DNA from: Burkholderiales bacterium
GTDB lineage: Bacteria > Pseudomonadota > Gammaproteobacteria > Burkholderiales > SHXO01
Length of the DNA: 64,000 nucleotides
Direction: 5' to 3'
Assembly (NCBI GenBank): GCA_020854105.1
Contig: JADZGB010000031.1
Coordinates: forward strand, 62,001-126,000
The position numbers and the translations under genes are program-made. Below are positions 21,401 to 29,293 of this stretch, in pieces. Under the pieces are notes generated by a model that was not told the origin of the DNA, ran no database searches, and saw only the letters and a program-made list of their open reading frames with translations. Numbering within the stretch: position 1 is the stretch's first letter; every line of letters begins with the position of its first letter.

Positions 21401-22206
21401 CGAAGATCACCGGCCGCGAGCACCAGCACCTGGCCATTCCGCGCGAGGACGAGAAGATCCGCTTCCGCGACGTGCAGGCGCAGCCGCGCAAGATCATCTC
21501 CTCTCCCACCTGGTCGGGCATCGAATCCGAGCGCGTGAGCTACAACGCCGGCTGGACCAACGTGCACCAGCTGATCCCGTGGCGCACGCTCACCGGCCGC
21601 CAGCAGTTCTACCAGGACCACAAATGGATGCTGGGCTTCGGTGAAGGATTGTGCGTGTACCGCCCGCCGGTGGACACGCGCGCCATCGGCGAGATGGCCG
21701 GCGCGCGGCCGAACGGCAACCCGGAGCTGCTGCTCAACTTCATCACGCCGCACCAGAAGTGGGGCATCCACAGCACCTATACCGACAACCTGCTGATGCT
21801 GACGCTCTCGCGCGGCGGACCGATCGTGTGGCTGTCCGAGAACGACGCGCGCGAGGGCGGCATCGAGGACAACGACTGGATCGAGCTGTTCAACGTCAAC
21901 GGCTCGATCACCGCGCGCGCGGTGGTTTCGCAGCGGGTGAAGGACGGCATGGTGATGATGTACCACGCGCAGGAGAAGATCGTGAACGTTCCCGGCTCCG
22001 AGATCACCGGCACGCGCGGCGGCATCCACAACTCGGTCACCCGCGTGCTGGTCAAGCCAACCCACATGATCGGCGGCTACGCTCAGCTGAGCTACGGCTT
22101 CAACTACTACGGAACGATCGGGACGAACCGCGACGAGTTCGTGGTGGTGCGCAAGATGGCCAAGGTGGACTGGATGGATGCGCCAGCGGCGTCCGTCGGC
22201 GCCTGA
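18466..22206 (+). CDS. narG: Respiratory nitrate reductase alpha subunit NarG
   Basis: A 1246-residue molybdopterin oxidoreductase, the full NarG length. The N-terminal FS0 [4Fe-4S] site is seen as HGTNCTGSCSWKIYVKGG near residue 50, with its His ligand and Cys residues. The Mo-bis-MGD pocket includes WYNSTYLIAWGSNVPQTRTPD, with the conserved Asp expected to ligate Mo. A second hallmark, GGGWAHYVGQEKLRPQTGW, is mid-protein. No Tat leader is apparent at the N-terminus (MSHFLDRL), so the enzyme faces the cytoplasm. It reduces nitrate to nitrite, receiving electrons from NarH and NarI. It is followed by an unusual 142-nt spacer. Confidence 0.97.
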   Translation: MSHFLDRLTFFTRDQSNFSGGHGVVTNEDRTWEDGYRKRWQHDKIVRSTHGTNCTGSCSWKIYVKGGVVTWETQQTDYPRTRPDMPNHEPRGCARGASYSWYLYSANRLKYPMVRGRLIRLWREARRMLGPVDAWASIVTDPVKARSYKAGRGMGGFVRSSWDEVQEIIAAANVHTIRQHGPDRIIGFSPIPAMSMVSYAAGSRYLSLIGGVSMSFYDWYCDLPPSSPQTWGEQTDVPESADWYNSTYLIAWGSNVPQTRTPDAHFFTEVRYKGAKVVAVTPDYAEVAKLADLWLHPKQGTDAALAMAMGHVIMKEFHVERQAPYFTDYARRYTDMPLLVKLTRRGDHHVADRFLRASDLPGALGQANNPEWKTLAFDQTSGDLVVPNGAVGFRWNQKEGEDLGKWNLEAREAGGKDVQLRLSLAEARDCVAAVAFPYFGGIAHEFFQHNDQGGEVLLRNVPARTLKLADGETLVTTVFDLLAANYGVDRGLGDHCPKSYDEDKPYTPKWQESITGVPAEHVITVARQFAENAEKTGGKSMVIIGAAMNHWYHSDMNYRAIINMLMMCGCIGQSGGGWAHYVGQEKLRPQTGWTALAFALDWHRPPRQQNSTSFFYAHTDQWRYEKLKIDEILSPVADAKDFDGSFIDFNVRAERMGWLPSAPQLKTNPLQVCRDAAAAGMDPRAYAVKGLKDGSLSLSCEDPDDPANFPRNMFVWRSNILGSSGKGHEYFLKHLLGTTHGVQGKDLGAGDAKPQEVVWHEQAPEGKLDLLVTLDFRMSTTCLYSDIVLPTATWYEKNDLNTSDMHPFIHPLSTAVDPAWEARSDWEIYKGIAKKFSEIADGHLGVEKELVLTPLMHDTPAELAQAMDVKDWKKGECELVPGKTAPQMTVVERDYVNTYRKFTALGPLMIEAGNGGKGIAWNTEHEVKNLAELNQVVNELGVSMGLPRIETDIDAAEVILMLAPETNGEVAVKAWDALSKITGREHQHLAIPREDEKIRFRDVQAQPRKIISSPTWSGIESERVSYNAGWTNVHQLIPWRTLTGRQQFYQDHKWMLGFGEGLCVYRPPVDTRAIGEMAGARPNGNPELLLNFITPHQKWGIHSTYTDNLLMLTLSRGGPIVWLSENDAREGGIEDNDWIELFNVNGSITARAVVSQRVKDGMVMMYHAQEKIVNVPGSEITGTRGGIHNSVTRVLVKPTHMIGGYAQLSYGFNYYGTIGTNRDEFVVVRKMAKVDWMDAPAASVGA

Positions 22207-22348
22207 AGAACCTTCGCCACAGAGGACACAGAGGGCACGGAGATGATCTTGACGATTCGAAGTTGTCGGCATCTTTCCCCAGTTGGAGCTCGAACTTCTC
22301 TGTGTTCTCTGTGCCCTCTGTGGCAAAACGCCCTTCGGAGTCATTAGC
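22207..22348. repeat. narG-narH spacer carrying an inverted pair of CACAGAG repeats
   Basis: The spacer has GCCACAGAGGACACAGAGG (from 22216) and, 80 bp later, its near reverse complement CTCTGTGTTCTCTGTGCCC, running on to CTCTGTGGC (22296-22324). The pair could fold into a long hairpin within the nar mRNA. A second pair of the same family separates narH and narJ (23876-24040). It resembles a small non-coding mobile repeat rather than a gene. The narH ribosome-binding site (GGAG) lies just downstream. Confidence 0.7.
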
Positions 22349-23869
22349 ATGAAAATCCGCGCGCAGATCGGCATGGTGCTCAACCTGGACAAGTGCATCG
22401 GATGCCACACCTGTTCGGTCACCTGCAAGAACGTCTGGACCTCCCGCGAGGGAATGGAGTACGCCTGGTTCAACAACGTCGAGACCAAGCCCGGCATCGG
22501 CTACCCGAAGGAATGGGAGAACCAGGACCGCTGGCAGGGCGGCTGGACGCGCAAGGCCAACGGCTCCATCGAGCCCAGGATCGGCGGCAAGCTGAAGGTG
22601 CTGATGAAGATCTTCGCCAACCCGCACCTGCCCGAGATCGACGACTACTACGAGCCCTTCACCTTCGATTACGAGCATCTGCACAAGGCGCCGGAGATGA
22701 AAGCCGCGCCGGTGGCGCGTCCGCGCAGCCTGATCAGCGGGCAGCGCATGGAGAAGATCGAGTGGGGTCCGAACTGGGAAGAGATTCTCGGCGGCGAGTT
22801 CTCCAAGCGCTCGAAGGACGCCAACTTCGAGGCGGTGCAGAAGGACATCTACGGGCAGTTCGAGAACACCTTCATGATGTACCTGCCGCGCCTGTGCGAG
22901 CACTGTCTGAACCCGGCGTGCGTGGCGGCCTGCCCGTCCGGCTCCATCTACAAGCGCGAGGAGGACGGCATCGTCCTCATCGATCAGGACAAGTGTCGCG
23001 GCTGGCGCATGTGCGTGTCGGCCTGCCCCTACAAGAAGATCTACTATAACTGGCAGTCGGGCAAGGCCGAGAAGTGCATCTTCTGCTATCCGCGCATCGA
23101 GGCGGGCCAGCCGACGGTGTGCTCGGAGACCTGCGTCGGCCGCATCCGCTACCTCGGCGTGCTCCTCTATGACGCGGATCGCATCGAGCAGGCGGCCTCG
23201 GCCGCCGATCCGCAGGATCTCTACCAGGCGCAACTGGACGTGTTCCTGAATCCGCATCTGCCCGAGATTCAGGAGCAGGCGCGCCGCGACGGCGTTCCGG
23301 ATGCCTGGATCAAGGCCGCGCAGCAGTCGCCGGTGTACAAGATGGCAATGGAATGGAAGATCGCCTTCCCGCTGCATCCGGAATACCGCACCCTGCCGAT
23401 GGTCTGGTACGTGCCGCCGCTCTCGCCGATCCAGTCGGCCGCGAATGCGGGAGACGTCGGCAGCTTCGGCCAGCTGCCCGACGTGCGCAGCCTGCGCATT
23501 CCGGTGCGCTACCTCGCCAACCTGCTCACCGCGGGCGACGAGGCACCGGTCACTACCGCGCTGGAACGCATGCTCGCCATGCGCGCGTACATGCGCGATC
23601 GCCATGTGGACCGGCGCGAGAACAGCGAGGTGCTGCGTCAGGTGGGCATGAGCGAGGGTGAGGTCGAGGAGATGTACCGCTACCTCGCGATCGCGAACTA
23701 CGAGGACCGTTTCGTCATCCCGACCACGCACCGCGAGTACGCCGAGAACGCCTTCGACCTGCGCGGGGGCTGCGGCTTCTCCTTCGGCAACGGATGCTCG
23801 GACGGCACCAGCCAGACCAGCCTGTTCGGCGGCAAGAAGCGCAAGACGATTCCGGTCAAGGCAATCTGA
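22349..23869 (+). CDS. narH: Respiratory nitrate reductase beta subunit NarH
   Basis: A 506-residue iron-sulfur subunit with four ferredoxin-like cysteine groups: CIGCHTCSVTC near the N-terminus, CEHCLNPACVAACP near residue 185, CRGWRMCVSACPYKK, and CIFCYPRIEAGQPTVCSETC. In the third group a Trp replaces the second Cys, the known NarH feature giving one [3Fe-4S] and three [4Fe-4S] clusters. It passes electrons from NarI heme to NarG. The ATG at 22349 is chosen because GGAG is 9 nt upstream; the frame upstream of it belongs to the repeat. Confidence 0.96.
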   Translation: MKIRAQIGMVLNLDKCIGCHTCSVTCKNVWTSREGMEYAWFNNVETKPGIGYPKEWENQDRWQGGWTRKANGSIEPRIGGKLKVLMKIFANPHLPEIDDYYEPFTFDYEHLHKAPEMKAAPVARPRSLISGQRMEKIEWGPNWEEILGGEFSKRSKDANFEAVQKDIYGQFENTFMMYLPRLCEHCLNPACVAACPSGSIYKREEDGIVLIDQDKCRGWRMCVSACPYKKIYYNWQSGKAEKCIFCYPRIEAGQPTVCSETCVGRIRYLGVLLYDADRIEQAASAADPQDLYQAQLDVFLNPHLPEIQEQARRDGVPDAWIKAAQQSPVYKMAMEWKIAFPLHPEYRTLPMVWYVPPLSPIQSAANAGDVGSFGQLPDVRSLRIPVRYLANLLTAGDEAPVTTALERMLAMRAYMRDRHVDRRENSEVLRQVGMSEGEVEEMYRYLAIANYEDRFVIPTTHREYAENAFDLRGGCGFSFGNGCSDGTSQTSLFGGKKRKTIPVKAI

Positions 23870-24055
23870 TGCGTTGCCACAGAGGGCACAGAGAACACAG
23901 AGAAACCGAGCCGATTCATGGCAGAGACACCCGATCAGCACTGCCGGACCGCCGTGTGTCCACTGCGGCTGGAGCCTCATGAAGATGAAAAGCTCCGAAT
24001 CTACCGACGACCTCTTTGTGGCCTCTGTCTCATCTGTGGCTAACGACTCTCAGCG
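23870..24055. repeat. narH-narJ spacer carrying a second inverted pair of CACAGAG repeats
   Basis: GCCACAGAGGGCACAGAG (from 23876) is answered by CTCTGTCTCATCTGTGGC, ending at 24040. The 165-bp element lies inside the nar operon and contains no credible gene. Together with 22207-22348 it shows the same repeat family placed twice between genes that are normally nearly adjacent. Confidence 0.68.
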
Positions 24056-24688
24056 ATGAAAACCTTCAAGGCACTCGGCGCCCTGCTCGCCTATCCCACG
24101 CAGGAACTGATCGAAGCCCTGCCCGATCTGTACGCGGCGATCGTGGAGGATGCCCTGGTGCCGCGCCCGCAACGCGACGAACTCAAGCCGCTCCTGCACT
24201 GGATGAGCGGGCAGGATCTGCTCGACCTGGAGGAGCAGTACGTGGAATTGTTCGATCGGGGCCGCGCCACGTCGCTGCACCTGTTCGAGCACGTGCACGG
24301 CGAATCGCGCGACCGCGGACAGGCGATGGTCGACCTGAAGCAGCTCTACCAGAGCGCAGGCCTGCAGCTGGCGCCGCACGAGCTGCCCGACTTCCTCCCG
24401 GCGATCCTGGAGTACCTGTCGTTCCGGCCGCTGCCGGAGGTGAACGATATGATCGGCGACTTCGCCCACATCCTGCGCAGCGTCGGCGCACAGCTGAGAA
24501 AGCGCCGCAGCGGCTACGCGGCCGTCCTCGCAGCCGTGCTCGCGGCAGCGGGCGAAGCGCAGTTCGACGAGGCGTCCGCACAGCCGGTCGCGGAGAAGAG
24601 CATGGACGAGGAGTGGGCGGAAGAGCCGGTGATCTTCGGTCCGGCAGCGGCGCCGGCCTGCGGCAAGCCGACCACGCCGCTGCGGTGA
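24056..24688 (+). CDS. narJ: Nitrate reductase assembly chaperone NarJ
   Basis: A 210-residue helical protein of the NarJ/TorD-like family, which binds the NarG N-terminus and gates insertion of the Mo cofactor and FS0 cluster. Recognisable segments are LGALLAYPTQELIEALPDL, LEEQYVELFDRGRATSLHLF (then EHVHGESRDRG) and LPDFLPAILEYLSF. The C-terminal ~40 residues are acidic and Ala/Pro-rich. It is separated from narI by 373 nt of tandem repeats instead of the usual overlap or short gap. Confidence 0.92.
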   Translation: MKTFKALGALLAYPTQELIEALPDLYAAIVEDALVPRPQRDELKPLLHWMSGQDLLDLEEQYVELFDRGRATSLHLFEHVHGESRDRGQAMVDLKQLYQSAGLQLAPHELPDFLPAILEYLSFRPLPEVNDMIGDFAHILRSVGAQLRKRRSGYAAVLAAVLAAAGEAQFDEASAQPVAEKSMDEEWAEEPVIFGPAAAPACGKPTTPLR

Positions 24689-25061
24689 ATGAGGACGAGG
24701 TCGTGCAGGCGGGTGCCCTTCGTCCGCCCCGGCGGGAGCCGCAGCCGGCGCATACCCAGGTGCCCTTCGTCGCCCGGCGAAAGCCGCAGCCCGGCGCAGA
24801 CACAGGTGCCCTTCGTCGCCCGGCGAAAGCCGCAGCCCGGCGCAGACACAGGTGCCCTTCGTCGCCCCGGCGAAAGCCGCAGCCCGGCGCAGACAGAGGT
24901 GCCCCTTCGTCGCCCCGGCGGAAGCCGGGGCCCGGCGCAGACAGAGAAAGGCCCTTCTCCGTTTCCGCTGGATCCCGGCTTGCGCCGGGATGACGGGATG
25001 ACGGGATGACGGGATGACGGGATGGTACTGAATCACGAATCACGAACAAAGAGGCAACGCC
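24689..25061. repeat. Tandem array of 46-47-bp repeats between narJ and narI (copy 4)
   Basis: Five units follow head to tail (about 24712-24758, 24759-24804, 24805-24850, 24851-24897, 24898-24944). Each begins GGTGCCCTTCGTC and contains a palindromic CGGCGAAAGCCG-like core. A longer degenerate unit (GATCCCGGCTTGCGCCGGG) follows, and then four perfect copies of GGGATGAC (24987-25018). The units have no variable spacers, so this is not a CRISPR array. It sits within the nar operon and could form repeated hairpins in the mRNA. The narI ribosome-binding site (GAGG) is at its right edge. Confidence 0.8.
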
Positions 25062-25736
25062 ATGAATCAGTTTCTCTTCGGGATCTACCCCTACATCTGT
25101 CTGGCGGTCTTCTTCATCGGCAGCCTGCTGCGCTTCGACCGCGAGCAGTACACCTGGCGCAGCGGCTCGTCCCAGCTGCTGCGTGCCCGGCAGCTCAGAA
25201 TCGGTTCGAACCTGTTCCACGCGGGGGTCCTGTTCCTGCTGTTCGGGCACTTCTTCGGGATGCTCACGCCCCACTGGGCCTACGAGCACTTCCTCAGCGC
25301 CGGCAGCAAGCAGCTGATCGCGATGGTGACCGGCGGCATCGCGGGCGTGCTGGCCCTGATCGGGCTGACCGTCCTGCTGCACCGGCGCCTGAGTGACGAG
25401 CGCATCCGCGCCACCAGCAGCGGCATGGACATCGCCCTGCTGCTGATCCTGTGGGTGCAACTCGCGCTCGGTCTGGCCACGGTCCCGCTCTCGGGACAGC
25501 ACCTGGACGGCAGCGTGATGCTGCTGCTGGCCGAATGGGCGCAGCGGGTGGTGACCTTCCGCCCGGGCGCGGCGGAACTGCTCGCGGAAGTATCCTGGGT
25601 GTTCAAGCTGCACATCTTCCTGGGTTTGACGATATTCCTCGTATTCCCGTTCGGCCGGCTGGTGCACATCTGGAGCGGGCTGGCTTCGGTGGGATACCTC
25701 GCCCGGGCCTACCAGATCGTGCGGCAGCGGGGCTAG
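25062..25736 (+). CDS. narI: Respiratory nitrate reductase gamma subunit NarI
   Basis: A 224-residue, five-TM cytochrome b that oxidises quinol at the periplasmic side and passes electrons to NarH. The four axial heme-b histidines are visible in pairs: LFHAGVLFLLFGHFFGM near residues 50-65 and VFKLHIFLGLTIF with RLVHIWS near residues 185-205. Length is standard. It is followed after 16 nt by an MCP-tip-like gene. Its distance from narJ is unusual because of the repeat array. Confidence 0.95.
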   Translation: MNQFLFGIYPYICLAVFFIGSLLRFDREQYTWRSGSSQLLRARQLRIGSNLFHAGVLFLLFGHFFGMLTPHWAYEHFLSAGSKQLIAMVTGGIAGVLALIGLTVLLHRRLSDERIRATSSGMDIALLLILWVQLALGLATVPLSGQHLDGSVMLLLAEWAQRVVTFRPGAAELLAEVSWVFKLHIFLGLTIFLVFPFGRLVHIWSGLASVGYLARAYQIVRQRG

Positions 25737-25752
25737 CGTCGAGAGGAGACGG

Positions 25753-26358
25753 ATGCCGGAGAGGAACAGCAGCGCCGCGGCGGCGCTCGCCCGCGTCGTA
25801 CTGATCAACGAGGACATCAAGCAGGTCGTGCGCAGCGCGTTCGCCATCAACCTGATGGCGCTCAACGCCATACTGGTGGCGCGCCGCGCCGGCACTGCCG
25901 CCGCCGGCTTCGGCGTGGTGGCGGGCGAGATGCGCGAGCTGAGCACCTCCCTCGAAGGCTGCATGGCAGGCTTGCGCCGCCTCTCCGACGATCTGCTGGC
26001 CAGTGTCACGCGCGCCATGCGCCATGGCCGGGTCGAGCGCATCCTGATCCGCTCGGCCGGGCTGGGCGAGGCAGCACGCATCCACCTCGATCCCGTCCTG
26101 CAGCGCTCGGGCGGGCGGGCGCGTGCCATCGCGCGCGAGATCGACGGCCAGTGCGCGCACCTGCTGGAGGACGTGGAATCGGCCGTTCGCATCAGCCGCA
26201 TGGCGGACAGCCTGGCGCACATGGCGAAGATCGAGGCCTCCTGGTCATCGGACCGCGCCGGTCTGGCCACCGTGTCGGACGAGCTGGCACAGTCGCTGCG
26301 CGGCATCCTGCCCCCGCTCCAGGCACTTTCCGCGAAGCTCAGGGAGATCCGTCAGTGA
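25753..26358 (+). CDS. Soluble protein with a methyl-accepting-chemotaxis-protein-like tip segment
   Basis: A 201-residue helical protein without membrane segment or signal peptide. Residues ~28-70 resemble the hairpin tip of chemoreceptor signalling domains (FAINLMALNAILVARRAG, then GFGVVAGEMRELS), although the usual AAIEAARAG core is altered to AILVARRAG. The rest is predicted coiled coil. GGAG precedes the ATG, and its stop overlaps the next start in GTGA fashion, tying it to the diiron protein downstream. It could present a signal to CheA/CheW or be a decayed receptor fragment used for another role. I do not know a named family for it. Confidence 0.7.
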   Translation: MPERNSSAAAALARVVLINEDIKQVVRSAFAINLMALNAILVARRAGTAAAGFGVVAGEMRELSTSLEGCMAGLRRLSDDLLASVTRAMRHGRVERILIRSAGLGEAARIHLDPVLQRSGGRARAIAREIDGQCAHLLEDVESAVRISRMADSLAHMAKIEASWSSDRAGLATVSDELAQSLRGILPPLQALSAKLREIRQ

Positions 26359-27104
26359 AGGCTGCCAGGACCATCTATCAGAACGGCGGACATCGCTGGA
26401 TCGTGATCACCCGGGATCCGGCACGCCCCGACTATCTGATCGATACCAACGAATACCTGATCACCGACGGCGAACGATCGCTGCTGTGCGACCCGGGCGG
26501 CTCGGAGATCTTCCCCGCCGTGTTCGCCACGATCAGCAGCGAGTGCAACCCCCGCGACATCGTCTCGGTGTTCTCCTCGCACCAGGATCCCGACATCATC
26601 TCCTCGCTGGCCCTGTGGCTGGAGTTCAACCCGGACATCAGGTGCTATGCGAGCTGGCTGTGGACCGGCTTCATCCCGCACTTCGGCGGCACGCGCGAGA
26701 CCTTCATATCGATACCCGACGAGGGCATGCCGATCGAGCTCGGCCGGCTCGAGATGGACGCGGTACCAGCGCACTACCTGCATTCTTCCGGCAACTTCCA
26801 CCTGCACGACCCGGCCGCGCGCATCCTGTTCTCGGGCGATGTGGGCGCTGCGCTGCTGCCGGCCGATGCCGACATCTTCGTCACCGATTTCGATCGCCAC
26901 ATCCGGCAGGCCGACGCCTTCCACCGGCGCTGGATGGGATCCAACGAGGCCAAGCGCGACTGGTGCGAGCGCGCCGCCCGGCTGGAGATCGACATGCTGT
27001 GCCCGCAGCACGGAGCCATCTACCAGGGCCAGGACGTGCAGCGCTTCATCAACTGGTTCGACGAGCTCCACGTCGGGGTCGTCGGCAGACCGAGCAAGGA
27101 TTGA
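26355..27104 (+). CDS. Metallo-beta-lactamase-fold diiron protein (oxygen-binding ODP-like)
   Basis: A 249-residue protein matching the N-terminal diiron domain of flavodiiron proteins but lacking the flavodoxin domain. Metal-ligand motifs are seen in order: SSHQDPDIIS (His-x-Asp-x-Asp), PAHYLHSSGNFHLHD, LFSGDVGAAL and CPQHGAIYQG. Stand-alone proteins of this type (ODP) bind oxygen at a diiron site and have been linked to bacterial chemotaxis. The GTG start overlaps the stop of the MCP-like gene. I infer an O2- or NO-responsive sensor pair placed in the nar operon; NO or O2 reduction without a flavin domain is less likely. Confidence 0.78.
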   Translation: MKAARTIYQNGGHRWIVITRDPARPDYLIDTNEYLITDGERSLLCDPGGSEIFPAVFATISSECNPRDIVSVFSSHQDPDIISSLALWLEFNPDIRCYASWLWTGFIPHFGGTRETFISIPDEGMPIELGRLEMDAVPAHYLHSSGNFHLHDPAARILFSGDVGAALLPADADIFVTDFDRHIRQADAFHRRWMGSNEAKRDWCERAARLEIDMLCPQHGAIYQGQDVQRFINWFDELHVGVVGRPSKD

Positions 27105-27106
27105 CC

Positions 27107-27799
27107 ATGCCTCCCATGCAGACCGACACGCCCTCCGCCAGCCTGGTGCGCGACCTGCTCGCACGCCGCGCCATCGCGCTCGGTCTCGCCGATGCCGGAC
27201 CGGAGGACAGCGTCCCGGATGCGGCCATCGAGCGCCTGCTGGAACAGGAGGTGCGCACCCCGGAGCCGACCGAAGAGGAATGCAGCCGCTACTACACGGT
27301 GCATGAAGACGAGTTCGTGGTCGGGGAGCTGGTCGCTGCCAGCCACATCCTGTTCGCGGTGACGCCCGGTGCGCCGGCCGTGCTCATCCGCACCAAGGCC
27401 GAGCAGGTGCTCGCACGGCTGGGCGGCGAGCCGGAGGCCTTCGCCGAATGCGCTGCCTCCATGAGCAACTGCCCCTCCGGCAGCCAGGGCGGGCAGCTCG
27501 GGCAGCTCTCGCGTGGCCAGTCCGTGCCGGAGTTCGAGCAGGCGCTGTTCGATGCCTCGCGGCCTGCCGGCATCCTGCCGCGCCTGGTCAACACCCGCTT
27601 CGGCTTCCACATCGTGCGCATCGACCAGCGCATCGCCGGCAAGGCATTGCCATACGAGCACGTGCGCACCCGCATCGCCGAGCAGTTGACCGAACGCGTG
27701 CAGCACAGTGCCCTGGTGCAGTACGTGCGCGTGCTGGCCGGCGAGGAAGGCACGACAGTGCCGGGCATCGACGCGGCGACCTCGCCGCTGGTGCAGTAG
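27107..27799 (+). CDS. Parvulin-type peptidyl-prolyl isomerase (PpiC/NifM-like)
   Basis: A 230-residue protein with a C-terminal rotamase domain: VAASHILFAV near residue 85, CPSGSQGGQLGQLSRGQSVP near residue 125 and FGFHIVRIDQRI near residue 165 are the parvulin core strands. An N-terminal helical part precedes it. No signal peptide is seen, so it probably acts in the cytoplasm, where it may assist folding of NarG/NarH; such genes often follow narGHJI in denitrifying betaproteobacteria. It starts 3 nt after the diiron gene at ATG 27107. Confidence 0.88.
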   Translation: MPPMQTDTPSASLVRDLLARRAIALGLADAGPEDSVPDAAIERLLEQEVRTPEPTEEECSRYYTVHEDEFVVGELVAASHILFAVTPGAPAVLIRTKAEQVLARLGGEPEAFAECAASMSNCPSGSQGGQLGQLSRGQSVPEFEQALFDASRPAGILPRLVNTRFGFHIVRIDQRIAGKALPYEHVRTRIAEQLTERVQHSALVQYVRVLAGEEGTTVPGIDAATSPLVQ

Positions 27800-27809
27800 G
27801 AGCCGGCGC

Positions 27810-28463
27810 GTGCCGGACGACCTGCTGGGACGCCTGAAGCGCTTTCGGCGCAGCACGTTTCCACGCTATCGGCGCGAGTTCCGCGACCTCGCGCAGCGCG
27901 GTCAGCATCCGCGCACGCTGTTCATCGGCTGCTCCGATTCGCGCCTGGTGCCGCATCTGCTCACCGACAGTGGCCCGGGCGAGCTGTTCGTCGTGCGCAA
28001 CGTCGGCAACTTCGTGCCGCCGTGGGACGCCTCGCGCGGCTATCACGGCACCTGTGCCGCCATCGAGTTCGCTCTGCTCAACCTGCGCGTGCGCGACATC
28101 GTGGTCTGCGGACACAGCCACTGCGGCGCCGTGCGCGCGCTCTACGAGGATGCGCCGGCACAGGCGCCGCACCTGGCCCAGTGGCTGGAACTCGGGCGGG
28201 AGGCCTGCCTTCCCGTGCGCTCCACGCCCGAGGCGCTGCACCGTACCGAGCAGCGCTCCATCGCCCTGCAGCTCGAGCGCCTCATGCAGTATCCGCTGGT
28301 CGCCGCCGGCGTCGAGCGCGGCGAACTGTTCCTGCACGGCTGGCACTATCTGATCGAGGAAGGCGAGGTGACGGTGCTCGATCTCGCCCAGAGCGCGTTC
28401 GTCCCCGCTGGGCGCGGGCCCGGCGCGGACGGCGGGCCGCCCGTGCTCGACCTGCTGCAATGA
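27810..28463 (+). CDS. Beta-class carbonic anhydrase
   Basis: A 217-residue cytoplasmic enzyme interconverting CO2 and bicarbonate. Zinc ligands and catalytic residues are visible: Cys41-Ser-Asp43-Ser-Arg45 (FIGCSDSRL) and His102/Cys105 (CGHSHCGAV). The GTG at 27810 is chosen because AGGAG overlapping the parvulin stop lies about 8 nt upstream. It is followed in ATGA overlap by a small membrane protein. Its presence at the end of the nar transcript suggests pH or bicarbonate balancing during nitrate respiration, but this is inference. Confidence 0.9.
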   Translation: MPDDLLGRLKRFRRSTFPRYRREFRDLAQRGQHPRTLFIGCSDSRLVPHLLTDSGPGELFVVRNVGNFVPPWDASRGYHGTCAAIEFALLNLRVRDIVVCGHSHCGAVRALYEDAPAQAPHLAQWLELGREACLPVRSTPEALHRTEQRSIALQLERLMQYPLVAAGVERGELFLHGWHYLIEEGEVTVLDLAQSAFVPAGRGPGADGGPPVLDLLQ

Positions 28464-28939
28464 ACGAGTTCGCGCTCGCACGTGCGCTGCACGTGCTCGC
28501 CGTCGTGCTCTGGATCGGGGGCGTGGCCTTCGTCACCGCCGTCCTGCTGCCGGCGGTGCGCCAGCACGTTCCGCCGGCGCAGCGCCTGCCCTTCTTCGAC
28601 CGCATCGAGCGGCGCTTCGCGTGGCAGGCGCGGGTGACCACGCTGCTGGCCGGTGTCACGGGATTCTGGATGACCGCGCGCTACGATCTGTGGCCGCGCT
28701 TTGCCCAGCCCGAGTTCTGGTGGATGCACGCGATGGTGCTGGTGTGGGCGCTGTTCACGCTGATGCTGTTCGTGCTCGAACCGCTGGTGCTGCACCGCTG
28801 GCTCGGGGCGCGCCACGCGCGCGACCCCGGGTCCACCTTCGCGCTGGTGCAGCGCCTGCACTGGATCCTGCTGACGGCGAGCCTGATCACGGTGTTCGGT
28901 GCCGTGGCGGGCAGCCACGGCGGGGCGTGGCTGCCCTGA
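28460..28939 (+). CDS. CopD-like small integral membrane protein
   Basis: A 159-residue protein with four predicted TM helices. The first is [20 protein letters not shown], a pattern (His in the helix, W-I-G-G) shared with CopD/DUF-type and heme-binding membrane proteins. Further histidines lie near residue 90 and in the last helices. The function is unknown; a heme-binding or redox role is possible. It overlaps the carbonic anhydrase stop as ATGA and is probably the last gene of the nar transcript. Confidence 0.7.
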   Translation: MNEFALARALHVLAVVLWIGGVAFVTAVLLPAVRQHVPPAQRLPFFDRIERRFAWQARVTTLLAGVTGFWMTARYDLWPRFAQPEFWWMHAMVLVWALFTLMLFVLEPLVLHRWLGARHARDPGSTFALVQRLHWILLTASLITVFGAVAGSHGGAWLP

Positions 28940-28968
28940 TCCCCCCGCATTACAGTAAGGGGCCTTGC

Positions 28969-29289
28969 ATGCACTGGTTCGTGCTCGCCATCGCCGGCCT
29001 GCTGGAGGTCGGCTGGGCCATCGGACTGAAATACACCCACGGCTTCACGCGGCTGTGGCCGAGCGTGGCGACGGCGCTGGCAATGATCCTCAGCCTGTGG
29101 CTGCTGGGGATCGCCATGAAGACACTCCCGGTTGGCACGGCCTACGCCGTATGGGTGGGCATCGGCGCCGTGGGCACGGTGCTCCTGGGCATCGTGCTGC
29201 TCGGCGAGCCGACGAACACGCTGCGACTGGTCAGCGTGGGCCTCATCGTCGCCGGCATCGCGGGCCTGAAGCTGGCAAGCCCAGGCTAG
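28969..29289 (+). CDS. sugE: SMR-family exporter SugE/Gdx
   Basis: A 106-residue, four-TM small multidrug resistance protein. [20 protein letters not shown] carries the conserved Glu of TM1, and the protein belongs to the SugE/Gdx subgroup (G-L-K-Y-T after the Glu), whose members export guanidinium or quaternary ammonium ions. It forms an antiparallel dimer in the inner membrane. No ykkC-type guanidine riboswitch was recognisable in the 29 nt before it. It converges on napH. Confidence 0.88.
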   Translation: MHWFVLAIAGLLEVGWAIGLKYTHGFTRLWPSVATALAMILSLWLLGIAMKTLPVGTAYAVWVGIGAVGTVLLGIVLLGEPTNTLRLVSVGLIVAGIAGLKLASPG

Positions 29290-29293
29290 GCCA

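Noticed and set aside
18460-22497. A 1345-codon open frame on the minus strand opposite narG
   Set aside because: It is a shadow frame of GC-rich coding DNA: composition is Arg/His/Val-rich without domains, and narG on the plus strand is certain.
24712-24944. Possible CRISPR array
   Set aside because: The whole 46-47-bp unit repeats with no unique spacers, and no cas genes are present.
28940-28968. Possible guanidine riboswitch before sugE
   Set aside because: Only 29 nt separate the genes, and no ykkC, mini-ykkC or guanidine-III pattern is seen.
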